DNA from: Pseudomonas fluorescens
GTDB taxonomy: Bacteria > Pseudomonadota > Gammaproteobacteria > Pseudomonadales > Pseudomonadaceae
NCBI RefSeq assembly: GCF_900215245.1
Contig: NZ_LT907842.1
Location: 5,270,001-5,334,000, forward strand
DNA: 64,000 nucleotides
Reading direction: 5' to 3'
Part shown: piece by piece, positions 17,751 through 26,808 of the stretch
Layout: every line of letters starts with the position of its first letter
Position numbering within the stretch: the stretch's first letter is position 1
The notes under the pieces: model-generated
Seen by the model: the letters and a program-made list of their open reading frames with translations, nothing else
The model's database searches: none
Told to the model about the DNA's origin: nothing
Translations under genes and position numbers: made by a program

Positions 17751-18530
17751 ATGGCGCACCAAAGTGAAGAGCTGATCATTGACGCACAGGATATCCAGAA
17801 GTCGTTCGGCGAGTTGCAGATCCTCAAGGGCATTTCCCTGCAAGTGCGGCGCGGCGAAGTGGTCGTGCTGATCGGCGCCTCCGGCTCCGGCAAGACCACC
17901 TTTATCCGCTGCATCAACCTGCTGGAAGACATCCAGGGCGGGCGCATTCGCGTCAATGGCCGCGCCATGGGCTATCGCGAACGTGCCGATGGCAGCCTGG
18001 TGCGCGATTCGGAGCGCAACATCGCCCGTCAGCGCCGCGACATCGGCATGGTGTTCCAGCGCTTCAACCTGTTCCCGCACATGACCGCATTGGAAAACAT
18101 CATCGAAGCGCCGATCCAGGTGCTCGGCGTACCGCGTGCCCAGGCGCTGGAACAGGCTCGGGGCTTGCTGGCGCGGGTCGGCCTGGCGGACAAGGCCAGC
18201 CACTACCCGTCGATGCTCTCCGGCGGCCAGCAGCAGCGGGTGGCGATTGCGCGTGCCCTGGCGATGAAACCCCAGGCGATGTTGTTTGACGAGCCCACCA
18301 GCGCCCTCGACCCGGAAACCGTCGGCGAAGTGCTGCAGGTGATGAAGGAGTTGGCCGAGGAGGGCATGACCATGGTGGTGGTCACCCACGAAATGGGCTT
18401 TGCCCGTGAAGTGGCCGACCGCGTGGTGGTGCTCGACCAGGGCGAACTGATCGAACAAGGGCCGCCGGAGCAGATTTTCAGCCATCCCAGCCATCCGCGG
18501 ACCCGGGCGTTTCTCAGCCGCGTGTTATGA
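17751..18530 (+). CDS. Polar amino acid ABC transporter ATP-binding protein
   Basis: A 259-residue GlnQ/HisP-type ATPase. Walker A is GASGSGKTT (42-50), the Q-loop lies in [12 protein letters not shown], the signature is [15 protein letters not shown] and Walker [12 protein letters not shown], with the switch His in VVTHEM. It powers uptake through the preceding permease. The upstream open frame to 17625 overlaps the permease gene and is not used. The next gene starts 22 bp downstream. Confidence 0.92.
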   Translation: MAHQSEELIIDAQDIQKSFGELQILKGISLQVRRGEVVVLIGASGSGKTTFIRCINLLEDIQGGRIRVNGRAMGYRERADGSLVRDSERNIARQRRDIGMVFQRFNLFPHMTALENIIEAPIQVLGVPRAQALEQARGLLARVGLADKASHYPSMLSGGQQQRVAIARALAMKPQAMLFDEPTSALDPETVGEVLQVMKELAEEGMTMVVVTHEMGFAREVADRVVVLDQGELIEQGPPEQIFSHPSHPRTRAFLSRVL

Positions 18531-18552
18531 CCTTTTTTGAAGAGCCTTTGCC

Positions 18553-20163
18553 ATGTTGAAATTTTCCGCTCACGAATACCCCTATCCGTCGCAACGCCAG
18601 AGCGTGTTCGCGCGTCGCGGCATGGTCGCCGCTTCGCAACCGCTGGCGGCCCAGGCCGGTATCGAAATCATGCAGAAGGGCGGTAACGCCATTGATGCCG
18701 CCATTGCCACCGCCGCCGCGCTGACCGTGGTCGAGCCCACCGGTTGTGGCCTGGGCGGCGATGCCTTTGCGCTGGTGTGGTGCAAGGGCCAGTTGCATGG
18801 CCTGAACGGCAACGGCCATGCGCCGGCTGCCTTGAGTATCGAGGCGGTCAAGGCGGCGGGGCATCAGCAGATGCCGCTGTACGGCTGGACCTCGGTGACG
18901 GTGCCCGGTTGCCCGTCGGCGTGGGCCGAGTTGTCCAAACGCTTCGGTAAATTGCCGTTTGCCGATTTGCTGCAGCCGGCCATCAGCCTGGCGCGCGACG
19001 GTTTCCCGCTGTCTCCGGTGGTTGCCCATCAATGGCAGATCTCCTTGAACGAATTCAGCCCGCACCGCGATGAGGTGCTGCAAGCCTGGTTCGACACCTT
19101 CCTCATCGACGGGCGCGCGCCTCGGGCGGGGGAGATTTTCCGCAACCCGGCCCAGGCCCGCACCCTGGAAGAACTCGCCGCCACCGGCTGCGAAAGCCTG
19201 TATCGCGGCGCGCTGGCCGAGCGCCTGGATGCGCATTCGCGCGCCAGCGGCGGCTACCTGCGCGCCAGCGACCTCCAGGATTACCGCGCGCAGTGGGTGG
19301 AGCCGATCCACATCAATTACCGGGGTGTGGATGTTTGGGAAATCCCGCCGAGCGGGCAGGGCCTGGTTGCACTGATGGCGTTGAAGATCCTCGAAGGCTT
19401 TAACTTCGATCACCGCGACAGCCAGCAAACCTGGCATCGCCAGCTGGAAGCCATGAAGCTGGCCTACAGCGACGGCCTGCATTACATCACCGACCCCGCG
19501 CACATGCGCGTGGCGGTGGCCGACCTGCTGAGTGACGACTACAGCACCCGTCGCCGTGGCGAGATCGGCGAGCAGGCGCAGCCGCCCAAACCCGGCGCCC
19601 CCCATGCCAGCGGCACGGTGTACCTGGCGACCGCCGACGCCGAAGGCAATATGGTTTCGTTCATCCAGAGCAACTACCACGGCTTCGGCTCCGGCGTGGT
19701 GCTGCCCGACAGCGGCATCGCCTTGCAGAATCGCGGGCAGGAATTCAGCCTCGATGAGTCCCATTCCAATTGCCTGGCACCGGGCAAGAAAACCTTCCAC
19801 ACCATCATCCCGGGTTTTCTCAGCAAAGACGGCCAGGCCCTTGGACCGTTCGGCGTGATGGGCGGCTACATGCAGCCCCAGGGCCATGTGCAGATGGTGA
19901 TGAACCTGGTGGACTTCGGTCTCAACCCCCAGGCGGCATTGGACGCGCCGCGCTGGCAATGGCTGGGCGACATGAAGGTCGGCATCGAACATGGCGCTTC
20001 GCGCGACCTGGTCAATGCGCTGGCACGGCGCGGGCACAAGGTGCAGACCGACAGCGACCTGACCGACTACGGGCGGGGGCAGATCATCCTGCGTGACCCG
20101 GCCACCGGCGTGTTGTGCGGCGGCACTGAGCCAAGGGCGGACGCACATATCGCGGTTTGGTGA
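18553..20163 (+). CDS. Gamma-glutamyltransferase family protein, probably cytoplasmic
   Basis: A 536-residue Ntn-hydrolase of the GGT family, which self-cleaves so that a Thr becomes the N-terminal nucleophile of the small subunit. The likely Thr is Thr355 in HASGTVYLAT. Other family signatures are QKGGNAIDAAIATAAAL near the N-terminus and GYMQPQGHVQ in the small subunit. There is no signal peptide, unlike the periplasmic Ggt; it resembles the YwrD-like subgroup. Being last in the transporter operon, it may hydrolyse a gamma-glutamyl compound after import. The substrate is inferred. Confidence 0.85.
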   Translation: MLKFSAHEYPYPSQRQSVFARRGMVAASQPLAAQAGIEIMQKGGNAIDAAIATAAALTVVEPTGCGLGGDAFALVWCKGQLHGLNGNGHAPAALSIEAVKAAGHQQMPLYGWTSVTVPGCPSAWAELSKRFGKLPFADLLQPAISLARDGFPLSPVVAHQWQISLNEFSPHRDEVLQAWFDTFLIDGRAPRAGEIFRNPAQARTLEELAATGCESLYRGALAERLDAHSRASGGYLRASDLQDYRAQWVEPIHINYRGVDVWEIPPSGQGLVALMALKILEGFNFDHRDSQQTWHRQLEAMKLAYSDGLHYITDPAHMRVAVADLLSDDYSTRRRGEIGEQAQPPKPGAPHASGTVYLATADAEGNMVSFIQSNYHGFGSGVVLPDSGIALQNRGQEFSLDESHSNCLAPGKKTFHTIIPGFLSKDGQALGPFGVMGGYMQPQGHVQMVMNLVDFGLNPQAALDAPRWQWLGDMKVGIEHGASRDLVNALARRGHKVQTDSDLTDYGRGQIILRDPATGVLCGGTEPRADAHIAVW

Positions 20164-20299
20164 GCGGCTACACACGCGCTGAGCCAGGCGGCTAATAATG
20201 ACGGGGTGATGAGTTGTTTGATCTTCGCGACGGCGGGTTAGCGCCCGCTGAAGCAATGATTGAACCTCACAACTCAGACCCCTGTTCGATCTGCTCTGT

Positions 20300-20435
20300 G
20301 ACGCTCGACCTCCTTTTTATCCAGCCGGAAGAAGTCGCCGAGCTGGCGTTTTTCCTATCCCAACCCGGTGCGCGATCGATCACTGGCGCGGACATGGCGA
20401 TTGATTGCGGCGCCTGCGCTGGAAACTGCCGGTGA
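20300..20435 (+). pseudogene. Decayed 3' end of a short-chain dehydrogenase gene
   Basis: This frame encodes LLFIQPEEVAELAFFLSQPG followed by ARSITGADMAIDCGACAG and a stop. It is the typical end of an SDR (Q/G-PEEVA--A-FL---A--ITG----DGG), closest to 3-hydroxybutyrate dehydrogenase-type sequences, with the usual DGG changed to DCG. Everything upstream of about 20300 is out of frame or non-coding, and the formal open frame starts with unrelated residues. It is not a copy of the intact SDR at 21562, whose C-terminus differs. Confidence 0.6.
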
Positions 20436-20462
20436 CCCATTGATGCCGATATTGGACAAGAG

Positions 20463-20535
20463 GTTATGATCATGTCCAAACGTGGAATGGGCGAGTCGGC
20501 GGTGGTTGTTTTTACTGCGAGTGGGCGCCGCCGCA
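20463..20535 (+). pseudogene. Decayed 5' end of the class III aminotransferase gene
   Basis: Starting at ATG 20472 the sequence reads MSKRGMGESAVVVFTASGRR, against MSNSGISESAIAAFTASERA for the intact gene at 22523: 11 of 20 residues agree. The similarity includes the bases before the start, GGTTATGATCATGTC here and GGTATTGATCATGTC at the intact gene. It ends after about 21 codons, just before the end of the LysR gene on the opposite strand. This is a remnant of a second copy of the aminotransferase start. Confidence 0.65.
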
Positions 20536-20559
20536 AGCCTCAATGTGCACGTTTACTCA

Positions 20560-21465
20560 TCAAATACGGCGAGGCTCGCCTTCCGTGATTTCGCGTATCA
20601 GGCTCAGGTAACGAAGCGCGCCCAGTCCCAGGGGCCGGTTTTTTACCCAGATGATATCGACCCATAGCCGCATCTGACTCGGCATGTAGTCAAACACCAC
20701 CTCCGTCAATGCGCCTGACGTGATGAGAGGGTGTACCAGCGATTTTGGAAGATAAGCCCAACCTAATCCTTGCTGCACCAGGTCCAGCGTGGCCAGATAA
20801 TTGTCGCTGTGCCAAATCCGCCGCGACAGCACAACACGTGGGTCAGAGTCTGCAGGGCCTCCTGTAGCGACGATGATCTGCCGAACGTTGACCAGTTGCT
20901 CCTCACTTAAGGGGCTTTTCTTGCCGGCGGCCGCAGGGTGATCTGGAGCCGCAACCGCGACTAACAACTGGCTCCCCGCCTCAAGAAATGTTTCCCGCTC
21001 ATCAAGCCCTGGTCGTTCAAATCCAAGTGCCAATTGCACACGCCCTTCATGGAGCATGCGCATAGCCTCCGGATGGGACGCGGAGCGAATCTCGATTTCA
21101 AGCGTGGGAAACTCCCTGGCGATAATCGACAGCGGACGATTCCAGACGCCTGTTTGCAACTCCGGCGCCATCGCAAAGACCAAGCGTTCCTCCAACCCCT
21201 GATGGAGTTGGAGGGCATGCGCATCCAGCAGGTTGATCTGGCTCGCGACCTGTCGTGCCTGGGGCTCAAGTGCCTTGGCGGCGGCCGTAGGAATGGCTTT
21301 GCGAGTTGATCGGTCAAACAGCAACAAATCCAGCTCTGCTTCAAGCTGCGACACCGCCATGTTGACGGCCGAGGGGACCCGGCCTAATTTTCGCGCCGCC
21401 GCCGAAAAGGATCCGCTGTCGATGACCGAAAGGAAAATCTTAAGTGACTCACTGGTAAACGCCAT
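20560..21465 (-). CDS. LysR-family transcriptional regulator
   Basis: A 301-residue LysR protein with the HTH at the N-terminus (LKIFLSVIDSGSFSAAARKL, then VPSAVNMAVSQLEAELD and LFDRSTRKAIPT) and a ligand-binding domain. It is divergent from the SDR / aminotransferase / glutamine synthetase-like genes, with 96 bp between the starts, and is the obvious candidate to control them. Its 3' end lies next to the decayed aminotransferase start, which suggests it arrived with the SDR gene. Confidence 0.9.
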   Translation of the reverse strand: MAFTSESLKIFLSVIDSGSFSAAARKLGRVPSAVNMAVSQLEAELDLLLFDRSTRKAIPTAAAKALEPQARQVASQINLLDAHALQLHQGLEERLVFAMAPELQTGVWNRPLSIIAREFPTLEIEIRSASHPEAMRMLHEGRVQLALGFERPGLDERETFLEAGSQLLVAVAAPDHPAAAGKKSPLSEEQLVNVRQIIVATGGPADSDPRVVLSRRIWHSDNYLATLDLVQQGLGWAYLPKSLVHPLITSGALTEVVFDYMPSQMRLWVDIIWVKNRPLGLGALRYLSLIREITEGEPRRI

Positions 21466-21473
21466 GGGGGTTG

Positions 21474-21515
21474 TCAGATTTTCTGATGATGATTGTCTTT
21501 ATGTATCAGATTTAT
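21474..21515. promoter_or_regulatory. Candidate LysR operator between divergent genes
   Basis: TCAGATTTTCTGA (21474-21486) is a perfect palindrome around a central T. A second TCAGATTTA (21506-21514) follows about 30 bp on. The 96-bp gap between the LysR and SDR starts is AT-rich compared with its surroundings. Such paired sites at a divergent LysR promoter are common; the binding is inferred. Confidence 0.45.
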
Positions 21516-21561
21516 TCGCCTAGTTTCTACTCTCTTTCAAATGAAGTACGTGGGGCACACC

Positions 21562-22350
21562 ATGTTGGATACGCAATTGAGAGGGTATGTTGCACTCGTC
21601 AGTGGTGCCGGGAGTGAATCCGGGATCGGCATGGCTATTGCTCGCAGGCTAGGTGCATCCGGAGCGAAGTTGATCATCACTGCCAGCAGCAACCGCATTG
21701 TGGATCGGGTTAAAGAGCTGCGCCGTGAAGGGTTTGAAGTTGAAGGCCGGCCTGTTGACCTTACTGATGAAAACTTGGTGCGTGAATTCAGCCTGTGGGC
21801 AGAGTCAGTCTGGGGACGGGTCGATATTCTGGTGAACAATGCCGGGATGTCCATGCACGGCAGCCCTGAGATTTTCTCGGAATTGGCGTCGATGGAACTC
21901 CATGACTGGAACCTTTCACTGGCCCGAAACCTGACCACCGCCTTTCTGCTGACCCGAGCCGTGTTGCCCGGTATGAAGGCCAGAAGTTACGGGCGCATTG
22001 TCAATATCAGTTCTACCACTGGCACCCGAGGGAGCAATCCGGGGGAAGCCGCTTATAGCGCCGCCAAGGCAGCGATGGTGGGCATGAACATGGGACTTTC
22101 GCTTGAAGTCGCCAGGCAGGGGATTACCGTCAACAGCGTGGCCCCCGGCTGGATCACCACGGGCTCAACCACCCCGGTTGAAGCCGAGGCGGGGCGCTTC
22201 ACCCCAATGGGGCGCGCAGGCAGCCCCCGCGAAGTGGCGGCGGCGGTTGCATTTCTGGCATCGCCTGACGCCAGTTACATCACAGGGGAAGTCCTTGTGG
22301 TGGATGGCGGGAACTGTCTGATCGAGAACAAAGCCCCTCACGGCGATTAG
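21562..22350 (+). CDS. Short-chain dehydrogenase/reductase
   Basis: A 262-residue classical SDR. The NAD(P) loop is GAGSESGIGMAIA, then NNAGMS, active-site Ser in NISSTTG and YSAAK; the end ITGEVLVVDGG is typical. The start could be 21562 (MLDTQLRGY) or 21541; the former gives the usual distance to the nucleotide loop. It is the first gene of a plus-strand set with the aminotransferase (172 bp later) and the glutamine synthetase-like gene. The substrate is not evident; an alcohol or aldehyde made from an amine would suit the context. Confidence 0.85.
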   Translation: MLDTQLRGYVALVSGAGSESGIGMAIARRLGASGAKLIITASSNRIVDRVKELRREGFEVEGRPVDLTDENLVREFSLWAESVWGRVDILVNNAGMSMHGSPEIFSELASMELHDWNLSLARNLTTAFLLTRAVLPGMKARSYGRIVNISSTTGTRGSNPGEAAYSAAKAAMVGMNMGLSLEVARQGITVNSVAPGWITTGSTTPVEAEAGRFTPMGRAGSPREVAAAVAFLASPDASYITGEVLVVDGGNCLIENKAPHGD

Positions 22351-22522
22351 TAAGTTTGAATACGCGCCAGCGCGCTCAATCCACGATTGTGGGCGGGGGG
22401 CGATAACCGAGATTTATACAAGCGCGATGTATCAAAGAACCTATGAGTGCTTTGAGCCGTATTCGGCTGTCAGTCAGCAACGGACTTTTAATTAATTTGA
22501 TAATTAACATGGGGTATTGATC

Positions 22523-23920
22523 ATGTCGAACAGTGGAATTAGTGAATCAGCGATTGCTGCTTTTACCGCCTCCGAGCGTGCCCGGTTTATAGAAAACAAC
22601 CCCACTTCACTGGCGCTGGCCGAGCGCGCCCAGGCGAATCTGTTCAACGGTGTGCCCATGCACTGGATGAGCGATTGGTCGATGCCTTCGCCGCTCTTCG
22701 TCCAGCGTGCCAAAGGGGCGCGCTTCACCGATGTCGACGGGCATGAATACATCGACTTTTGCCTTGGCGACACCGGGACGATGTTCGGCCATTCACCTGA
22801 TCCTATTGTCCGCGCCATAACCGAGCAGGCGAATAATGGCTTGACCACGATGCTGCCGGGCGAAGACGCGGTGGTCTGCGGCGAGTTGCTGGCTGAGCGA
22901 TTCGAGCTGCCTTACTGGCAAGTGACCGCCAATGCGACTGACGCCAACCGTTATGTGCTGCGCTGGGCGCGCGCTATCACCCAGCGCAACGTCTTGCTGG
23001 TGTTCGATGGCTGCTACCACGGCACCGTGGATGACGTGATGGTGCGCTACCGCGACGGCAAAACAGTGCACCGTTCAGGTCTTGTGGGCCAAGCCTACGA
23101 CTTGAGCCAATACAGTCGATCCATCCCTTTCAACGATGTCGCCGCACTGGAGGCGGCGTTAGCCCAGGGCGATGTGTGCGCGCTGATGTGCGAGCCGGCG
23201 ATGACGAACATTGGCATGGTCCTGCCGGATCCGGGGTTCATGCAAAAGTGTCGAGAGCTGACCCTTAAATATGGCAGCCTGTTGGTCATTGATGAGACCC
23301 ACACTATTTCCACCGGCCTCGGTGGATGCACGCGCCACTGGGCGTTGAAACCCGACTTTTTCGTGGTGGGTAAACCCATTGCAGGTGGCGTGCCTTGCGC
23401 GGTGTTTGGCGTTAGCGAGCCAGTCGCCTCGGCCATGCGCGACGTCCAGAAGACCATCAGCGAAGAGAGCGGCGGGCATGGCCACAGTGGCATGGGCACG
23501 ACGCTGTCCGCCAACGCACTGGCGATGCGCTGCATGCGCGTCAGTCTCGAAGAGGTCATGACCGAGTCTGCGTACCAGCATATGCTGCCCCTGGCCTCAC
23601 GGCTGGCGCAGGGATTTCGAGCGTTGTTCAAGCGGCACCAACTGAACTGGTCGGTAACAGAGTTGGGCGCTCGTTGTGAATTTCAATTCTGTGCCACACC
23701 GCCAAGAACAGGCGCGCAAGCCGAGGCGGCTTTTCACGACAGCCTCCAAATGGCGCTGCATCTCTATTTGATCAATCGCGGAATCCTGATCACGCCTTTT
23801 CACAACATGACCCTGTGCTGTCCGCAGACACGTGATGCGGATATCGACAGGCTGATCGCTGAGTTGGATAACGCACTGACCACGCTGCTTGCCCTGCCTG
23901 GCGCGCGGGTTATCGCGTGA
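22523..23920 (+). CDS. Class III aminotransferase, glutamate-1-semialdehyde mutase-like
   Basis: A 465-residue PLP enzyme of fold type I, class III. PLP-binding residues visible are Asp257 (LLVIDETHT) and the Schiff-base Lys284 (FVVGKPIAGGVP). LFNGVPMHWM and GHSPDPIV are like the HemL-related subgroup that NCBI labels aspartate aminotransferase family; true HemL is unlikely given the context. ATG 22523 is preceded by GGGG; the TTG two codons upstream is rejected. It probably removes or transfers the amino group of the compound handled by the SDR and the glutamine synthetase-like enzyme. A decayed copy of its start is at 20463. Confidence 0.83.
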   Translation: MSNSGISESAIAAFTASERARFIENNPTSLALAERAQANLFNGVPMHWMSDWSMPSPLFVQRAKGARFTDVDGHEYIDFCLGDTGTMFGHSPDPIVRAITEQANNGLTTMLPGEDAVVCGELLAERFELPYWQVTANATDANRYVLRWARAITQRNVLLVFDGCYHGTVDDVMVRYRDGKTVHRSGLVGQAYDLSQYSRSIPFNDVAALEAALAQGDVCALMCEPAMTNIGMVLPDPGFMQKCRELTLKYGSLLVIDETHTISTGLGGCTRHWALKPDFFVVGKPIAGGVPCAVFGVSEPVASAMRDVQKTISEESGGHGHSGMGTTLSANALAMRCMRVSLEEVMTESAYQHMLPLASRLAQGFRALFKRHQLNWSVTELGARCEFQFCATPPRTGAQAEAAFHDSLQMALHLYLINRGILITPFHNMTLCCPQTRDADIDRLIAELDNALTTLLALPGARVIA

Positions 23921-23992
23921 TAACGGCACGTCTGAAAACGCCATTGTTCTTAAATACTGCCCGTCGCTTGAATGAGCGCTAAGAGGTTTGAC

Positions 23993-25360
23993 ATGCAATT
24001 TGCGGATAAAAAAGAGGCCTTGGATTATCTGGCCGCCCACCCTGAAGTGCTGAGCATCGAGTTGTTCCTTATCGACGCGAATGGCGTTCCACGGGGCAAA
24101 CTGTTGCATCGCGACGAACTGCTGGCGATCTACGAAAATGGTCGGCCTTTGCCAAGTTCCATTCTCGCCTTGACCGTGCAGGGTGAAGACGTAGAAGACA
24201 CCGGCTTGGTCTGGGATGTTGCTGACGCCGATTGTTGGACATACCCCTTGGCGGGAAGCCTGACCTTACAACCCTGGCGCACCAACCCCACCGGTCAAGT
24301 GCAGGTGAGCATGCACCCGACCCAAGGTATTCCCGCCGCACCGGCGGACCCGCGCCACGTGCTGGTGACCACCATCGAGCGGCTGAAAGCCGATGGATTC
24401 CATCCGGTCATGGCCGTTGAGTTGGAGTTCTACCTGCTGGACCGACAACGCGACGTCAACGGTCGGCCGCAGCCGGCGTTGCAGGCCAATGGCGTACGCC
24501 CTGTTGCTCCACAGGTCTATGGCGTATACGAGCTGGAGCAGCTTCAACCGTTTCTGGATGACCTCTACGCGGCGTGCGCGCTGCAGGGGTTGCCGGTACG
24601 TACGGCGATATCCGAGTACGCGCCAGGCCAGGTCGAGTTGACGCTGGAGCATCGTTTCGACGCACTTCAGGCCATTGATGAAGGCGTACGTTACAAACGC
24701 CTGGTCAAAGGTGTGGCCAACAAACATGGGCTGCAAGCGTGCTTCATGGCCAAGCCATTCAGCGACCAGGCCGGCAGCGGTATGCACCTGCACGTCAGCC
24801 TTGCCGACGAGCACGGGAACAACTTGTATGCGAGCGAAGACCCACAGGGTACGCCGCTGTTGCGGCACTCCATCGGCGGGATGATGGAGACCTTGTTTGA
24901 CGCTCTGGCGATATTTTGCCCCCACGCCAATTCATATCGACGCTTCCAAACCGGTAGTTACGCGCCGCTGGCTAAAAGTTGGGGCGTCAACAACCGTACA
25001 GTGTCGTTCCGCGTGCCCGGCGGCCCTGCAATCAGTCGGCATATCGAACACCGCATTTGCGGTGCCGATGCCAACCCCTATCTTGCCGCTGCCGCGTTAC
25101 TTGCGGGTATTCACTACGGCATCACGCATCAAAGCGATCCCGGCGCGGCGATTGTGGGGAATGGCTATGAACAGGCGACCGATTTTCTACCCACCGACTG
25201 GCTGACAGCGTTGCAGGCACTGCAACGTTCAACCTGGGCACGTGAAGCGCTGGGCGCTGAGTTCCTGAAGGTGTTCCTGGCGATCAAGTGGCGCGAGTTC
25301 CGTCAATTCAATGCTGAAGTCGGGGAACAGGACTGGCGCTGGTACCTCACTCACGCATAA
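23993..25360 (+). CDS. Glutamine synthetase-like gamma-glutamyl-amine ligase
   Basis: A 455-residue member of the GlnA/PuuA family. Catalytic-core signatures are AVELEFYLLD, the ATP/metal segment GSGMHLHVSL, SYRRFQTGSYAP and FRVPGG. The start is decided by AAGAGG six bases before ATG 23993; the in-frame ATG at 23972 lies before this site. Bacterial proteins of this type join glutamate to an amine (PuuA, polyamine ligases) rather than ammonia, and the neighbourhood (aminotransferase, dehydrogenase, gamma-glutamyltransferase, ABC uptake) supports that. Which amine is used cannot be told. Confidence 0.82.
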   Translation: MQFADKKEALDYLAAHPEVLSIELFLIDANGVPRGKLLHRDELLAIYENGRPLPSSILALTVQGEDVEDTGLVWDVADADCWTYPLAGSLTLQPWRTNPTGQVQVSMHPTQGIPAAPADPRHVLVTTIERLKADGFHPVMAVELEFYLLDRQRDVNGRPQPALQANGVRPVAPQVYGVYELEQLQPFLDDLYAACALQGLPVRTAISEYAPGQVELTLEHRFDALQAIDEGVRYKRLVKGVANKHGLQACFMAKPFSDQAGSGMHLHVSLADEHGNNLYASEDPQGTPLLRHSIGGMMETLFDALAIFCPHANSYRRFQTGSYAPLAKSWGVNNRTVSFRVPGGPAISRHIEHRICGADANPYLAAAALLAGIHYGITHQSDPGAAIVGNGYEQATDFLPTDWLTALQALQRSTWAREALGAEFLKVFLAIKWREFRQFNAEVGEQDWRWYLTHA

Positions 25361-25461
25361 AGGTTGGCCCGTCAGCGCATCTTGAAATGGACTGCTGGAG
25401 AGTCGCTGAAAACTAAGATGCGTACCGCACATCCTGCGCATTTCACAGTGACTCATCATTA

Positions 25462-25488
25462 TGAGCCGCAGGTCGTATGCCCGCGGCT
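25462..25488 (+). terminator. Hairpin after the glutamine synthetase-like gene
   Basis: GAGCCGC and GCGGCTC form a perfect 7-bp stem with a 13-base loop about 100 bp after the stop codon. No T-run follows, so it may be a weak or Rho-assisted terminator. The remaining bases up to the convergent LysR gene hold nothing I recognise. Confidence 0.35.
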
Positions 25489-25625
25489 CGGATCGTAATC
25501 ACGCATACGATAGGGTCGGGAAAAGTCTACGGGAGCGGGGGCAGTCCAATCCGCTGGAAGTGAATGGCGCTCCATGGTTTATGCAAAGGCCGAAATGATC
25601 AGCCGCACAGCCTGCCAGACGATCC

Positions 25626-26540
25626 CTAAAGACTGTCAGGGTCGCCAAAAAACATCTGGATCCGCGACCGCAGCCAGCGCTCCCCAGGGTCGTTATCCTG
25701 CGACCCGCGCCAGGCCATATGCAGTTCAAAAGTGCGCACCGGCAGCGGTGGGTCCTCGGCTCGCAGGCCGCCCGCCGCTGTGAGTGCCTCGGCTGCGTAG
25801 TCCGGCACGGTGGCCAGAATGTCGGTGCCCGCCAGCAAGGTGCCCAGCCCATTGAACTGCGGCACCGCCAGTACCACGTGGCGTTTTCGATTGAGTTTTT
25901 CCAACTCTTCGTCAATAAACCCGCTCAGGTCGCCCGCGAAGGACACCAGGGCGTGGGGGCGCGCGCAGAAGTCGTCCAGGCTCAGCGAGCCGGGTACGCT
26001 GTCGGCACGCAGCAGTTTCGGCAGGCTGCGACGCAGTACTTTGCGCTTGGCATTGGCCGGCAGGTCGGCGGTGTAGCTGACGCCGATGGAGATCTCACCG
26101 GAGGCCAGGAGGCCCGGCATCAGGATGTAATTGACGCGGCGCACCACCAGCACAATGCCCGGAGCTTCGGCACGCAGGCGTTTGAGCAATGGGGGGAGCA
26201 GCGCAAACTCGACGTCGTCGGACAGGCCGATACGGAACACCGCGGTGCTGGTGGCCGGGTCGAACTCGGCGGCACGGCTCACGGCGGTGGAAATCGAGTC
26301 CAGGGCCGGGGAGAGCAGGGCGAAGATTTCGACGGCGCGTGCCGACGGCTCCATGCTGCGCCCGGTGCGCACAAACAATGGGTCATCAAACAGCCCGCGC
26401 AGACGCGACAACGCCGCACTGATGGCCGGCTGGCCGAGGAACAGCTTCTCGGCGGCGCGGGTCACGCTGCGCTCATGCATCAAGGTTTCGAATACGATCA
26501 AGAGGTTAAGGTCGACACGACGCAGGTCGTTACGGTTCAT
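25626..26540 (-). CDS. LysR-family transcriptional regulator
   Basis: A 304-residue LysR protein starting MNRNDLRRVDLNLLIVFETL, with HTH residues RAAEKLFLGQPAISAALSRL and LFVRTGRSMEPS, then an effector domain. AGGA lies six bases before ATG 26540; the open frame extends 8 codons further but lacks a site. It resembles the NodD/LinR-like subgroup that begins DLRRVDLNLL. The zinc-less MDR dehydrogenase gene at 26809 is divergent, with 268 bp between, and is the likely target. Confidence 0.9.
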   Translation of the reverse strand: MNRNDLRRVDLNLLIVFETLMHERSVTRAAEKLFLGQPAISAALSRLRGLFDDPLFVRTGRSMEPSARAVEIFALLSPALDSISTAVSRAAEFDPATSTAVFRIGLSDDVEFALLPPLLKRLRAEAPGIVLVVRRVNYILMPGLLASGEISIGVSYTADLPANAKRKVLRRSLPKLLRADSVPGSLSLDDFCARPHALVSFAGDLSGFIDEELEKLNRKRHVVLAVPQFNGLGTLLAGTDILATVPDYAAEALTAAGGLRAEDPPLPVRTFELHMAWRGSQDNDPGERWLRSRIQMFFGDPDSL

Positions 26541-26808
26541 CTTGTGTCCTGGAAGAGTCAGCAAACTTGACGTGAACGGCCATATTCAGAACCCTCAGGT
26601 TCCACTTAGACGCATGACCGGCATGAATCTTACGGGGAAAGGCTGGTACTCTGCACAAGATAATTGAGTTTTCCTATAAGAGTTGAGGTCTATTCCTCGG
26701 TTGCGGAATCAATGACAGGCATGTCGACTATTAACGCCGACCGATGGCCTTCGCTGGAAAGCCCAGATAGAGTTCATGGCATTAGAGGTTACTTTGACGA
26801 GGTTTGCG

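Noticed and set aside
23972..23992. Upstream in-frame ATG for the glutamine synthetase-like gene
   Set aside because: AAGAGG lies between this ATG and the next one at proper spacing to 23993, so the downstream ATG is the start.
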